Positions 6,287-15,226 of a stretch of DNA of 26,818 nucleotides are shown piece after piece; the stretch's first letter is position 1; each line of letters starts with the position of its first letter. Source of the DNA: SIAJ01 sp036266155 (lineage in GTDB: Bacteria > Planctomycetota > Planctomycetia > Gemmatales > Gemmataceae). Location of the stretch: the NCBI GenBank assembly GCA_036266155.1, contig DATANR010000205.1:1-26818 (forward strand). The letters run 5' to 3'. Under the pieces are notes generated by a model. The model made no database searches. It was not told where the DNA came from and saw nothing but the letters and a program-made list of their open reading frames with translations. Position numbers and translations under genes: made by a program.

Positions 6287-8617
6287 TCACTCGTACAGGA
6301 ATTCTTGTCGCCGCAACAGGTACGTGACCACGCCGCGCCACGCGCGGATCGTGTAGTGCGGATCGTCCGTCACCGCACCGCCCTGACGGCATGAATAGTT
6401 CTCGCGCATGTCCAGGCCCTTCTGCTCCGCGGCGTCCGCGACGATGCCCGCGAAGAGCTTGAACGTTCGCGCCACCTCTGCCGATTCCGCGGCATCGTAA
6501 CGGCCCAGGATGCGTTCGTGCAAGTAGGCGATCGCCTTACGAATTGCAGCATCGTTCTCGATCGAACTGCCGGGCAAGACGCTGGGCTCAATCGTGGGAA
6601 ACAGTCTGCGCTCGGCGGTTGGCCGGGCGAAGTCGCGGGCGACGCTCTTGCATGCCAGATCGTTCGACAGGATGCGCTGGATCGCGCCCATTGCTCCGCT
6701 TGGGTCGGGTGCGCGGTCGGTGACTTCCTTCGAATCAATGCCGCCGTAGAGCATCGCCATCTCGCCGTTGAGCCGGTTCCATTTCTCGCCGAACACCGCG
6801 GCGATCTTGCGTTCGAGTTGTTCCGGCGCCAGCATTCGCACGAGGCCGACGTCGTCCAGTTCGGAGCGACGCATCGGCTCCTTCATCGCGGTTGCCAGGC
6901 CATCGGCCCGATAGAACGCCGAGCCGGCCCATTCCTTGAACGCCGTCTTTAGATTGAAATTGGCTTTGGTGAACAGCGCCGCGATGCGCTCGACCTCGCG
7001 GCGCTGTTCCTGATACGCCCGCCGTTTCGCAGCGAACCACGGATCGTCCATGTCTTTCGGCGGCAGGAGTACCTTGCGGCCCGTCAGGATGTAGTAGACG
7101 TGCTCGACCATCGCGACGGAGAAGCGCGGGTCCTTCGCGGTGCGCTCGCCGAGCCACTGAAGTGATCGCCAACGTTCCGCGCTCGGCAGGTTTTCGCCCT
7201 CGAAGCCGGCGCCGAACATGTCGGTAAACCAGCCGCCCTTGCGCTTGCCGTAGACGCCCTGGTCCGCGAACTTCCAGTAATCCTGAAACAAGCCGGCGAC
7301 CGGGTCGAGCGTTTTATGGCAGACGACGCACTCGGACGCCTCCATCGTCGGCACCTTGAACTTCGCCGTCACGGCGGCCGCGTCGGACACGCGGGCGGCC
7401 AGCTCCAGCACATCGACGCCGAGGAAATGCTGGTAGTACATTCGCGCCCGTAGACGATTGCGATTGGTCTCGGTCGTCGGATAGCGGGTCAGGTACTGAA
7501 ACTCGCTCAAGAGCCCGGCGTGCGGATAGAAGCCGGTCGTCGAGTCCTGGTTCTCCGATTTGCTGCGGCCGATGAGCGCTTTCAATTTGACCGGAATGAA
7601 TTCGAGCGGATCGTCCGGGTTGTTGAACTCCGTCTTGTAGTCGTCGAAGACGCCATACCCACGTGCGGTGTACGGGCTGATCATGATGTAATCGGCGGTG
7701 ACGATTTCCGTGAACGGATTGTCGTTGCGGATGATGTACTCGATCAACCGCAGCGGCTCTTCAAGCAGGGCCCTGCGATAGTCGTCCGCAAGTTTGTAGC
7801 CGGCCTTGCGGCGTTCGTTTTCGTCCTTGATGTGGCTCAGATCGAAGTTCTGATACCAATGGCGCGTCTTCTCGAAGTGCTCGTAGGACAGTACCGTCTG
7901 ATCCGCGTTGCCGTCGACGCCGAGCGTCAGAAAGATGTCGTTGAAGCCTTCACGCAGCCGAACGTAGAACGCGTCCTCCTTCATGACCGCATCGAGGATC
8001 GCGGGCAACGCCTTGACGCCATCCTTCTTGATCGCGCCAAACTCGGCTTCGGTCGGGAGCCGGCCCGCGAGCGAAAGCGTGAGCCGGCGCAGCAGCCGGC
8101 GATCGTCGAGCCTGGCGACGCCGCTGAAGAACGGCGGCGCCTTCGGATCAATCGCGGTGAGGTCCGCGGCCGTCGCTTGCGGGGCGTTCACGCGGCGTGC
8201 GAATGTTGCGAGGGCTCGATACCCCGGCGAGTCGGCCTTGAGCACATCCTTGCCGCCATGCTTCAGGTCGCCGACGACCTTCAGCAGAATGCGCGGCTGA
8301 TCCTTCTCCTTGGCGAGGGCCATGCGAGCGAAGGCGTCGCGGTTGCGGCGCATGGCTTCGTCGAGCGCGGCCCCTTCGACGCGCCGCGGGTCCTGCAGGA
8401 CGAACTTGCTGTCTTCCGCGTCGCCGCCCTTCTTGTGACACGTGAGGCAGATTTGCGCGCCGACCTTGCCCCAGATTTCTTCCTTGAAGAACTCGTCCAC
8501 AGGGGCCGCGCAACCGGCGCCCGTGTATGGCTTCTTGTCGTCGCCGCGGACACCGACGGCAACCAACAACAACGCGATCGTGATAGCAAGGTATGACCTA
8601 TGCGGACGCAGGCACAT
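6287..8617 (-). CDS. Secreted c-type heme protein, DUF1592/DUF1588-like
   Basis: Large periplasmic protein, 776 residues from the chosen ATG at 8617. A signal peptide (MCLRPHRSYLAITIALLLVAVGVRG) is followed by a CLTCH heme c motif at about residues 57-61. LRRLTLSLAGRLPT marks the start of the DUF1549/DUF1592-like region, and CVVCHKTLDP at about residue 430 is a second CXXCH typical of DUF1588. Planctomycete proteins of this architecture are thought to be envelope-bound multidomain cytochromes, but no function is established. A TTG start at 8677 is possible in the same frame; it would put 20 residues before the signal peptide and is less likely. It is cotranscribed with the DUF1501-type gene, whose start follows 4 nt after this stop. 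Confidence 0.85.
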   Translation of the reverse strand: MCLRPHRSYLAITIALLLVAVGVRGDDKKPYTGAGCAAPVDEFFKEEIWGKVGAQICLTCHKKGGDAEDSKFVLQDPRRVEGAALDEAMRRNRDAFARMALAKEKDQPRILLKVVGDLKHGGKDVLKADSPGYRALATFARRVNAPQATAADLTAIDPKAPPFFSGVARLDDRRLLRRLTLSLAGRLPTEAEFGAIKKDGVKALPAILDAVMKEDAFYVRLREGFNDIFLTLGVDGNADQTVLSYEHFEKTRHWYQNFDLSHIKDENERRKAGYKLADDYRRALLEEPLRLIEYIIRNDNPFTEIVTADYIMISPYTARGYGVFDDYKTEFNNPDDPLEFIPVKLKALIGRSKSENQDSTTGFYPHAGLLSEFQYLTRYPTTETNRNRLRARMYYQHFLGVDVLELAARVSDAAAVTAKFKVPTMEASECVVCHKTLDPVAGLFQDYWKFADQGVYGKRKGGWFTDMFGAGFEGENLPSAERWRSLQWLGERTAKDPRFSVAMVEHVYYILTGRKVLLPPKDMDDPWFAAKRRAYQEQRREVERIAALFTKANFNLKTAFKEWAGSAFYRADGLATAMKEPMRRSELDDVGLVRMLAPEQLERKIAAVFGEKWNRLNGEMAMLYGGIDSKEVTDRAPDPSGAMGAIQRILSNDLACKSVARDFARPTAERRLFPTIEPSVLPGSSIENDAAIRKAIAYLHERILGRYDAAESAEVARTFKLFAGIVADAAEQKGLDMRENYSCRQGGAVTDDPHYTIRAWRGVVTYLLRRQEFLYE

Positions 8618-9112
8618 GAGGAGACTCGTTGCGCGGCAGGAATCGGCGTCCGGAAGGACGCGGGCGGGTAATTGCAACTGGCGTCAGCCATCGTACCCGG
8701 ACGCGAACGTCGCAGCAATTAGATTCGACCCAATGACGAAACTGCGTTTCGTTCAATAACACACACACACCAGAAACATAATGATGTCTAATCAATCATC
8801 AAATAGATTGATTGTCATAAGAGATGGTGGATATGTTGTTTGCAGTCATTTGCTCCGAAGTCTGAGTTTTGATCGCTTGCGTCTACGTCGTCCGCGGCGC
8901 GAAACAGAAACACAACCCAGCCTTGCCATTTCCCCCCAAACAATTGCCCCTCGCCGTCTCAACCGTATAAAAGTCGAGCCTTTATCGGACTCGACTCGCA
9001 AGCTCGAACCACGGATGAATTCGATCAACCATGCGAGGCCACTTGCACGGCGACGGGCCGTGCATTGGTTGAGGACGAGATCGCCCGTTCACACAACAAG
9101 AGGATTTGCACC
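8618..9112. other. Intergenic region with divergent promoters expected
   Basis: 495 nt without a credible gene, between divergently transcribed genes. It holds an AC dinucleotide run around 8758-8770, an 8-bp hairpin AATCAATC/GATTGATT (8790-8797 with 8806-8813), and a more A/T-rich stretch (8760-8850) than its surroundings. The A/T-rich stretch is where I would expect promoters, but I cannot assign -35/-10 boxes with confidence. The sense frame that stays open across 8781-9116 has no codon pattern resembling the neighbours. Confidence 0.5.
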
Positions 9113-9508
9113 GTGATTCGCAACAGCTTGCTCGTTCTCGTCCTGATGTTCATTGCGACGGTTGGTAATGCGGGGGAGTCAACAGAAGTTGAAGCCTACG
9201 ACGGTCTCAAGGAAGTGAACGCGGTTCGGGCGGCCCGCGGGCTGAAGCCGTACATCTACGACGAGGGCCTCGCGCGCGCGGCCGCGGGATGTGCGACCTA
9301 TCGGGCTGAGCGCCTGATGGCTGGCCATACGAATAATGATTTTTCGGCGTTGCCGGCCGGCTCGACTGCGTCGGCCGCTGGCTGTGCCGCGTGGGAACCG
9401 GGCATGGGATGGGGCGCCTGCTGCACCTACGACAACTACACCTACTGCGGCGCCGCCTGGAAACTGGGCCGCGATGGCAAACGATACATGCATTTGTTTG
9501 TGCGCTGA
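9113..9508 (+). CDS. Small secreted CAP/SCP-like protein
   Basis: 131 residues from GTG 9113, preceded at a good distance by AGAGGA. A signal peptide (about residues 1-20, ending ATVGNA) is followed by VNAVRAARGLKPYIYDEGLARAA, which matches the first helix of bacterial CAP domains (LN..R...GL.PL..D..LA..A), and then by a GHTNNDF segment like the family's GH..xD. The C-terminal part is cysteine-rich (five Cys in about 50 residues, including a CC pair), so disulfides are likely. It is about the length of one CAP domain. No enzymatic activity is established for this family in planctomycetes. It lies alone, next to decayed genes. Confidence 0.7.
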   Translation: MIRNSLLVLVLMFIATVGNAGESTEVEAYDGLKEVNAVRAARGLKPYIYDEGLARAAAGCATYRAERLMAGHTNNDFSALPAGSTASAAGCAAWEPGMGWGACCTYDNYTYCGAAWKLGRDGKRYMHLFVR

Positions 9509-9563
9509 AGCCGCCCGTGCCGGTGGATTTCGCGGAACTCGACCGGCATGACGTGCTCCCGGG

Positions 9564-10031
9564 CTATGGGTTCGGCCGACGAAGGTACGTTGAACGCGCA
9601 CGTCCTTCGAGGGCGCCATTGTGCGACGCGCAAGGACGCCGACAAGGAAGAAGTTGCGACGGAATCGGGACGTGCAATTGACGTCTCGTCCCGATGTCCC
9701 GTTGCGGGTGCCCGCCATTGCGCATGGCGTAGAGCCACCAGGCGCGCAATTTCTCGGGCGCGCCGGTGCGTGCAATCTGTTCGCCGACGTCGTCGAGAAA
9801 CGTCAATCGACTCGGCGCATGCTCGTCGCCAACAAAGAGGCGCTGAATCGTGGCGTCAATTCCGTCACGAACAACCCTTTGCACGTCATTAGGACTTGCA
9901 CCGAATGCTGCTCGTCGCAGCAGGTGCGCCGCCCATTGCGCATCAAATAATTGTGTGGCGCTGGCAGACCACTGCTGCCAGGCTTCTTTCGGATCGACGC
10001 GATGCAATTCTCGTGGAAGCGGGGCTGACAT
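9564..10031 (-). pseudogene. DUF1800 gene, 5' fragment
   Basis: ATG 10031 is preceded by GAGGAG at 6 nt, so the start of a real gene survives. The product begins MSAPLPRELHRVD, then AAHLLRRAAFGASPNDVQRV and APEKLRAWWLYAMRNGGHP, the N-terminal signature of DUF1800 proteins (about 500 residues, usually paired with DUF1501). After GGHP (about position 9700) the family would continue with a REK..LFWH..F block, but here the frame runs into unrelated sequence and stops at 9564. Only about 110 residues of homologous sequence remain. A GGGACG/CGTCCC inverted repeat lies near the breakpoint (about 9665-9695). Confidence 0.75.
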
Positions 10032-10146
10032 GCGCACTCCTCGCGGCGTCCCCTCACGGTGAGGTGGGATTATCCACACTGAGTCGGCCGCAAGCAAGCA
10101 AAGATCTGGGAATTCGCAATGCAACCGGGCCAAGCAAATCGACCGA

Positions 10147-10404
10147 CTACGCCTTCGCCACCTCAAAATCACTTGACGGCATGAATTGAATAGACGGGCC
10201 GTTTGGATCGAACTTGAACTTGGTCGACTTGACGGCGAGGGAGTTAAGGGCATGCTGATAAACGAACCCGAACTCGGCCCCACCGTTGTCCGGGTCGACG
10301 CTTGCAAGCGACACGTTTCTTAAGACATACGCGATGACGTTGCTGTGCGCGAAGGCGTTCGTCTTACCGGTCAACATGAACGAACCAATCGTGCTTGGTA
10401 AGTT
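10147..10404 (-). pseudogene. 3' fragment of a large secreted-protein gene
   Basis: The minus-strand frame ending at 10147 encodes roughly 85 residues, STIGSFMLTGKTNAF... to ...QFMPSSDFEVAKA. Its alternating hydrophobic pattern, and the string AYVLRNVSLASVDPDNGGAEFGFVYQ, resemble the extreme C-terminus of very large beta-rich secreted proteins common in planctomycetes (recognition from memory, not checked). Upstream of 10404 the frame stays open to 10494, but that DNA is better explained by the recombinase fragment on the other strand. There is no start codon with a ribosome site at the junction, so this is a gene remnant. Confidence 0.5.
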
Positions 10405-10406
10405 GA

Positions 10407-10708
10407 ATGAGCCGGCGCCATTCTTTGCGCTTGCTCGACCGTTTGCGCCATGCACTGCGAGTGCGGCATGCATCGCCGCGGACCGAGGAATCATACACGA
10501 ATTGGGTCGTGCGATTCATTCGCATCCGCAACACGCGCCATCCAAACACTATGGGCGCCGCCGAGATTGAGATGCTTCTCGCCGAATTGGCGGTGAACGG
10601 CCACGTGTCGGCGAGCACGCAGGATCAAGCCTTCAGTGCGCTGCAGTTTCTCTATCAAACGGTGCTCGGCATCGAGTTGCCGCGCATCGATTGGCAATCT
10701 CTCAATTT
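10407..10708 (+). pseudogene. Integron-type tyrosine recombinase, N-terminal fragment
   Basis: The frame opens at ATG 10407 and reads LLDRLRHALRVRHASPRTEESYTNWVVRFI, then HPNTMGAAEIEMLLAELAVNGHVSASTQDQAFSALQFLYQTVLGIELPRID. This is the SAM-like core-binding domain of tyrosine recombinases and is especially close in pattern to integron integrases (IntI: RTE.AY..W..RFI..H....HP..MG..E...FL..LAV...VSASTQ.QA..AL.FLY..VL). The whole catalytic domain (R..HxxR..Y) is missing: after about 10690 the frame runs into the antisense of the amidohydrolase gene end and stops at 10778. It marks a former mobile or integron-associated locus. Confidence 0.75.
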
Positions 10709-10711
10709 GCG

Positions 10712-13700
10712 CTACTTCGTCCCGAGCGGAGCCCGCCCGTCTTTCACTTCCTTCAGGCGCTCCAGGTACTTGTCGTAGAGGCGCGTGTGTTTGCTCGTCG
10801 GCTCCAGTGGTTTGCCGTCGATGAAGAGGCCGAGCACTTGCGTACTTGGCTGGAGCAGGTCGCCGTTGGTGAGCACGAGGTTCGCACGCTTGCCGGCCTC
10901 GACGCTGCCGAGTTGGTCGGCGACGCCGAGGATTTGGGCCGGGTAGATCGTCACGGCCTTGAACGCCTCTTCGGGCGGCAGGCCGTACGAGACGGCCATC
11001 GCGGCTTCGTAGGGCAGGTTGCGGGCGTTGCTCGAGCCGGTCGAGCGGATGCAAAAGCGGACGCCGGCGCGGTAGAGCTTGTTGGCGTTCGCGTACGGGG
11101 CGTCGTACGGGTCGTGGCGCTCCGTCGGCAGGTCCATCACGGGGCCGATGATCACGGGCACGTCGCGCTTCTTCAGTTCATCGGTCAATTTCCAAGCGTC
11201 GGTCGCCCCGCTGAGGATGATCTTGATCTTCAGCTCGTCGGCGAGCTTCAGCGCGTCAAGCATCTCGGGCTTGCGGTCGGCGCTGATGATGACCGGCCGT
11301 TCGCCGCGCACATAAGGGAGCATCGCTTCGAGCCGCGGGACGACGGGCGTATTCTGGTTCGCCTTGCGGCCGGCCTCGTAGCGCTTGGCCTCGGCGAAGA
11401 GTTCCTTCAGCTTGCGAATCTTCTCCTCCCGCTGCTTCTTCGCGACGGCCCGGCCCATGCCGGCCACCGACGGGTCGCCGCGGAAGACCGGGCTCTCGGC
11501 CGGGAAGTCGATGTGCAGGGCGAGCTGCTCGACGACCGTCATCTCACGCGGCACCCAGCCGGCCAGATTCAAAAGTGCCGCCTGCCCGCCGACGACGCCG
11601 CCGCGCGGCTGCACCACGGCGGTGAGCACGCCATTGGCACGCGTCACCGGGATCAACTCAGATTCCGGATTGACGGCGACCGCGGCCCGCAGGTCGGGCT
11701 GGAAGTCGCCGCCCTCGGAGAAGTCCGCGGTTTCCTTCGCCGAGCCGATTTCGGTGAGGCCGACTTGCGTGCCGGCGTCGATGAGGCCGGGGAAGACGTG
11801 GAGCGTCTTCGAGTTCAGGACCGTGGCGCCGTCCTCATTCAGATCCTTGCCGACCGCCTCGATCTTTCCCTTCACAATGCGCACGTCGCCCGTGAATGGG
11901 CCGGCACCCGGATTGTGGATGGTCACGTTCCGCAGCAGGATCGGCCCGTCGGGCTTGAACTTCGGGAACGTGACGGTCGTCGTCGGCTTCGTCGGACCAT
12001 CCACGGCTGGGCGATAGGGCGTCAGCTTGTCGGAGCGCTGGAAGTAGACTTCGCCCTCGACGAGCGTCATCTCGCAACGGGCAAAGCCGTTGAGCGGATG
12101 GCCGTTGAAGATGGCCAGGTCCGCGTCCTTGCCGACTTCGATGCTGCCGGTGCGGCCGTCGATGCCGAGCTGCTTGGCCGGGTTGAGCGTGATCGCCTTG
12201 AGCGCGTCCTCCTCGCTCATGCCGCCGTACTTGATGAGTTTGGCCGACTCCTGATAAAGGTGGCGGACCAACTCGTTCGAATCGGACTTGAGGCAGACGG
12301 TCGCACCGGCTTCGTTCAAAAGCGCCGCTGCAAACGGGATCGCGTCGAACGCCTCGATCTTGTAAGCCCACCAGTCGGAGAAGAGCGAGCAACTGGCGCC
12401 GTGGGCCGCGATTTCCGAGGCGACCTTGTAGCCTTCGAGCACGTGTTGCAACGACTGCACCTTGAAACCGAATTTGTCGGCCACGCGGAGGAGCATCAGG
12501 ATTTCGTCGCTGCGATAGCAGTGGCAGTGGACCTTGATGTCGCCCTTCAAGATGTCAGAGAGAGCTTCAAGTCGCAGATCGCGACGCGGTTCGGGCAGCT
12601 GGTCCTTGTTCGCCTTGTAGTCGTCCCATTGTTTGCGATAGGCCTGGGCTTCGCTGAACGCGCGCACGAGGACGGCCTCGACGCCCATGCGCGTGTTTGG
12701 GAACCGACCATCGCTGCGCTTGACGTTCTCGCCGAGAGCAAACTTGATGCCTTGCGGGTTACCGTTGAGGATCAGTTCCTTCGCCGTCGCGCCGTACTTC
12801 AGCTTAATGACGGCATCCTGCCCGCCGATCACGTTGGCGCTGCCGTGGAGTAGACGAGCGGTCGTCACGCCGCCGGCGAGAGCGCGATAGATTTCCACGT
12901 CTTCCGAATCGACCACGTCGCGGACCCGCACCTCGGGAACGACAGATAGCGAGAACTCATTGACGCCGCCGCTGATAGAGAAGTGAGCGTGGCTGTCGAT
13001 GATGCCCGGCATGACGAACATGCCCTCGGCATCGATGATCGGCGCTTCGCCTCCCGGCACCGGAAGATTGGGCCCGACCGTCTTGATCTTGCCATTCTCA
13101 ACGAGGATGTCGGCCTTATCGAAGCGGGGATTGCGGGCGGCCGTCAGGATGGTTGCATTGCGAATCAGCACGCGGCCCTTCGTCTTCATCTTCGGGATGC
13201 GGTTGGCGTCCAACTCCGTATCCTGGTCGACCGTGTTCAGCGGCACCTCGCTCTTCTTCGGCTCCGTCTTGGGTTCCTCGGGTTTCGGCTCGTCTTTCTT
13301 GGGCGTTTCGGTCTTGGGTGTCTCGGTGTTTTCCTTCTTGCGGAAGCCGCCGCCCTTGCGTTCGGGCCGCGGTTCGTCCTTGGTCGCGCCGTCGAGATCG
13401 ACCTTGATGCCGTCGGCGAAGACGAACTTGGTCTTGGTCTTCTCGTCGTTGAAGTCGCCATCGGTCACGAAGAGATGGGCGGACTTGCCCTTGGCAATGG
13501 TGCCGATCTGATTGGCGACGCCAAGGATGTTGGCGGCGGACTCGGTCAAGGCCTTGAGCGCCGCGTTTGCGGGCAAGCCGGCGGCGATGGCTTTCCGCAA
13601 GTTCGGCCCGAACTTGTCGCTCTTTTCCAGGCCGTGCGTGGCGAACGCGATGCGCACGCCGGCCTTGTTCAATTCGGCCGCACACGCGTGTTCTTCTTTG

Positions 13701-14683
13701 CGCTTGCGTTCACGCTCCTCACGTGCCTTTGGCGGGAGTTGGCGTTCCTTGTCGTCGGATTCGGAAAAACTCAGGTGCAGGATCACCGCGGTGTCGGTCG
13801 CTTTGAGACGGTCCTTCACCTTCCAGGCATCGCGGCCGCCGAGGATCACGGGCGTCAATCCGAACTCCTTGGCAAAGTCGAGAGCGCGGTGGATCTCGTC
13901 GGCCGAGTCGGCTTCGAAGACGACGGCCGTCTTGCCTTCCAGAGCGAGGTTGAGCGCGTCGAGCGCCGGGTCAAACGTCGGCCGAACGCCGACAAGCTTG
14001 CCGTCGGCGAGTGCTTTCGCCTGGCGTGCGTGCCAGCCGGCGTCGAGGAACGCTTGCCGGCAGTGCGCCGTCACGCCCATCAGGGCTCGCGGATAGTCGG
14101 CACCCGGAAAACTCTTCAGGGCCATGTGCTGAAAGACGATTGGCCGCAGAACCGCATCGCGCGGTGTGGCGCCGCTCAATGCAAAGAGCGTGCTCTGCCC
14201 GCTGATATAGCCGCCCTCCGGCATTGCCAATTCGGCGGTGAAGCCGAGCTTCCGCCACGGGATGAAGGTGTCCTCATCCGATTTGAGCGCAGATCGCACT
14301 TCGAATTCGGGCGTGAGCCCCTTGCGATTGTCCGGCTTCGTCGCAGCGAGGATGTCGCTCGCCAGATCCTCGACGACCGGTGGCCCGCCGGCGGAGCGCC
14401 GCAGGGCCGCGTCGAAACCGCGGGAGCTGCCCGCATCGATTAGGCCAGGATAAACCGTGAGGCCGGCGCCATCGATGACCAGTGCCTCCGGCGGCAACTT
14501 GGAGTCGCCTTCGACCACGTCGACGATGAGGCCGTCGCGAAGGATAACGGTCGCTTTGGCAAGCGTCTTGTCCGCCGACACGACGACGCGGGCGTTGGTG
14601 ATCGCGGTCGGGATCGGCTTCTGCGGCTGCGCGACGGCAACCGAGACGAGCGCAAAGATGACGGCCAGGCCGGTGCGAAACAT
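10712..14683 (-). CDS. Secreted triple amidohydrolase-like protein
   Basis: A 1323-residue product with a signal peptide (MFRTGLAVIFALVSVAVA). Three amidohydrolase-like modules follow one another: about residues 25-430, 500-890 and 910-1310. They are joined by a K/E/P-rich linker at about 434-485 and a short one near 895-910. Each has the beta-sandwich plus barrel signature (ITNARVV / IRNATIL / LRNVTIH; YPGLIDAG / MPGIIDSHAH / FPGLIDAG). Only module 2 keeps the metal site: H565 and H567 in DSHAH, the HCH at 719-721, H747 and D801 in SDSNE. Modules 1 and 3 have DAGSSRG and DAGTQVG at the HxH position and are predicted inactive as metal hydrolases. Imidazolonepropionase/prolidase-like relatives suggest action on amide or cyclic-amide bonds, but the substrate is unknown. 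It is divergent from the phosphatase gene. Confidence 0.85.
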   Translation of the reverse strand: MFRTGLAVIFALVSVAVAQPQKPIPTAITNARVVVSADKTLAKATVILRDGLIVDVVEGDSKLPPEALVIDGAGLTVYPGLIDAGSSRGFDAALRRSAGGPPVVEDLASDILAATKPDNRKGLTPEFEVRSALKSDEDTFIPWRKLGFTAELAMPEGGYISGQSTLFALSGATPRDAVLRPIVFQHMALKSFPGADYPRALMGVTAHCRQAFLDAGWHARQAKALADGKLVGVRPTFDPALDALNLALEGKTAVVFEADSADEIHRALDFAKEFGLTPVILGGRDAWKVKDRLKATDTAVILHLSFSESDDKERQLPPKAREERERKRKEEHACAAELNKAGVRIAFATHGLEKSDKFGPNLRKAIAAGLPANAALKALTESAANILGVANQIGTIAKGKSAHLFVTDGDFNDEKTKTKFVFADGIKVDLDGATKDEPRPERKGGGFRKKENTETPKTETPKKDEPKPEEPKTEPKKSEVPLNTVDQDTELDANRIPKMKTKGRVLIRNATILTAARNPRFDKADILVENGKIKTVGPNLPVPGGEAPIIDAEGMFVMPGIIDSHAHFSISGGVNEFSLSVVPEVRVRDVVDSEDVEIYRALAGGVTTARLLHGSANVIGGQDAVIKLKYGATAKELILNGNPQGIKFALGENVKRSDGRFPNTRMGVEAVLVRAFSEAQAYRKQWDDYKANKDQLPEPRRDLRLEALSDILKGDIKVHCHCYRSDEILMLLRVADKFGFKVQSLQHVLEGYKVASEIAAHGASCSLFSDWWAYKIEAFDAIPFAAALLNEAGATVCLKSDSNELVRHLYQESAKLIKYGGMSEEDALKAITLNPAKQLGIDGRTGSIEVGKDADLAIFNGHPLNGFARCEMTLVEGEVYFQRSDKLTPYRPAVDGPTKPTTTVTFPKFKPDGPILLRNVTIHNPGAGPFTGDVRIVKGKIEAVGKDLNEDGATVLNSKTLHVFPGLIDAGTQVGLTEIGSAKETADFSEGGDFQPDLRAAVAVNPESELIPVTRANGVLTAVVQPRGGVVGGQAALLNLAGWVPREMTVVEQLALHIDFPAESPVFRGDPSVAGMGRAVAKKQREEKIRKLKELFAEAKRYEAGRKANQNTPVVPRLEAMLPYVRGERPVIISADRKPEMLDALKLADELKIKIILSGATDAWKLTDELKKRDVPVIIGPVMDLPTERHDPYDAPYANANKLYRAGVRFCIRSTGSSNARNLPYEAAMAVSYGLPPEEAFKAVTIYPAQILGVADQLGSVEAGKRANLVLTNGDLLQPSTQVLGLFIDGKPLEPTSKHTRLYDKYLERLKEVKDGRAPLGTK

Positions 14684-14772
14684 GATGAGAATCCGTGAGA
14701 TGGGGAGGTTTGGACAGCATACGACTGCGACATGCCTACAACAAACTTCACGCCATTTCCGCCGAGGTTCCC

Positions 14773-15189
14773 ATGCGTGCGATCCCCGACTATACCCTCT
14801 GGCTCGGCAATGCCGGCGACCTGCGCGATCGCCACGAATTGTTCCGCCTGGGCATCGCGGCCGTGGTTGATCTCGCCGTCGAGGAGCCGCCGGCGCCGCC
14901 GGGACATGAGATTATCTATTGCCGCTTTCCGTTGATCGATGGGATTGAAAATCCACCCTGGCTGATCCGTGCCGCGATCGACACGACCGTCACGCTCGTG
15001 CGCGAAAAGGCGCCAACGCTCGTTTGCTGCGGAGCCGGCTTGAGTCGCACGCCGGCGGTCGCGGCCGCCGCATTGGTGAAATTAGGCCGACCATCATTGC
15101 AAGACGCGCTGCTCTACCTGGCCCAGTTCGGCCATTGCGACGTGAACGCCGGTTTGTTGCAAGACGTGGTAAGTGTGATGTCGAAGTAG
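14773..15189 (+). CDS. Small dual-specificity-type protein phosphatase
   Basis: 138 residues from ATG 14773, with GAGG 6 nt upstream. The frame is open to 14695, but that part overlaps the promoter side of the divergent amidohydrolase gene. The P-loop LVCCGAGLSRTPAVAAAAL contains the CX5R signature of cysteine phosphatases (C, GAGLS, R), then T/S-P as in dual-specificity phosphatases. The residue before the catalytic Cys is Cys rather than the usual His. PPWLIRAAIDTTVTLV matches the helix before the P-loop, and a candidate general-acid Asp lies in LIDGIENPP. Cytoplasmic, with no signal peptide. Confidence 0.8.
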   Translation: MRAIPDYTLWLGNAGDLRDRHELFRLGIAAVVDLAVEEPPAPPGHEIIYCRFPLIDGIENPPWLIRAAIDTTVTLVREKAPTLVCCGAGLSRTPAVAAAALVKLGRPSLQDALLYLAQFGHCDVNAGLLQDVVSVMSK

Positions 15190-15226
15190 CTGCGCAACGT
15201 CAGCCTCACTCTGCTAGCGCGTCGCT

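Noticed and set aside
7520..8596. 358-codon plus-strand open frame antisense to the heme protein gene
   Set aside because: Mirror-frame artefact; composition is dominated by Arg, Glu and Val and no start site is supported.
8758..8770. AC dinucleotide run as a CRISPR or satellite repeat
   Set aside because: Only about six units, with no spacers and no second copy nearby.
10691..12853. 720-codon plus-strand open frame antisense to the amidohydrolase gene
   Set aside because: Shadow of high-GC third-codon bias: rich in Arg, Asp, Val and Leu with no domain, signal peptide or ribosome site, while the minus-strand frame has clear motifs.
12983..14443. 486-codon plus-strand open frame antisense to the amidohydrolase gene
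   Set aside because: Same shadow pattern, with no recognisable motif and no credible start.
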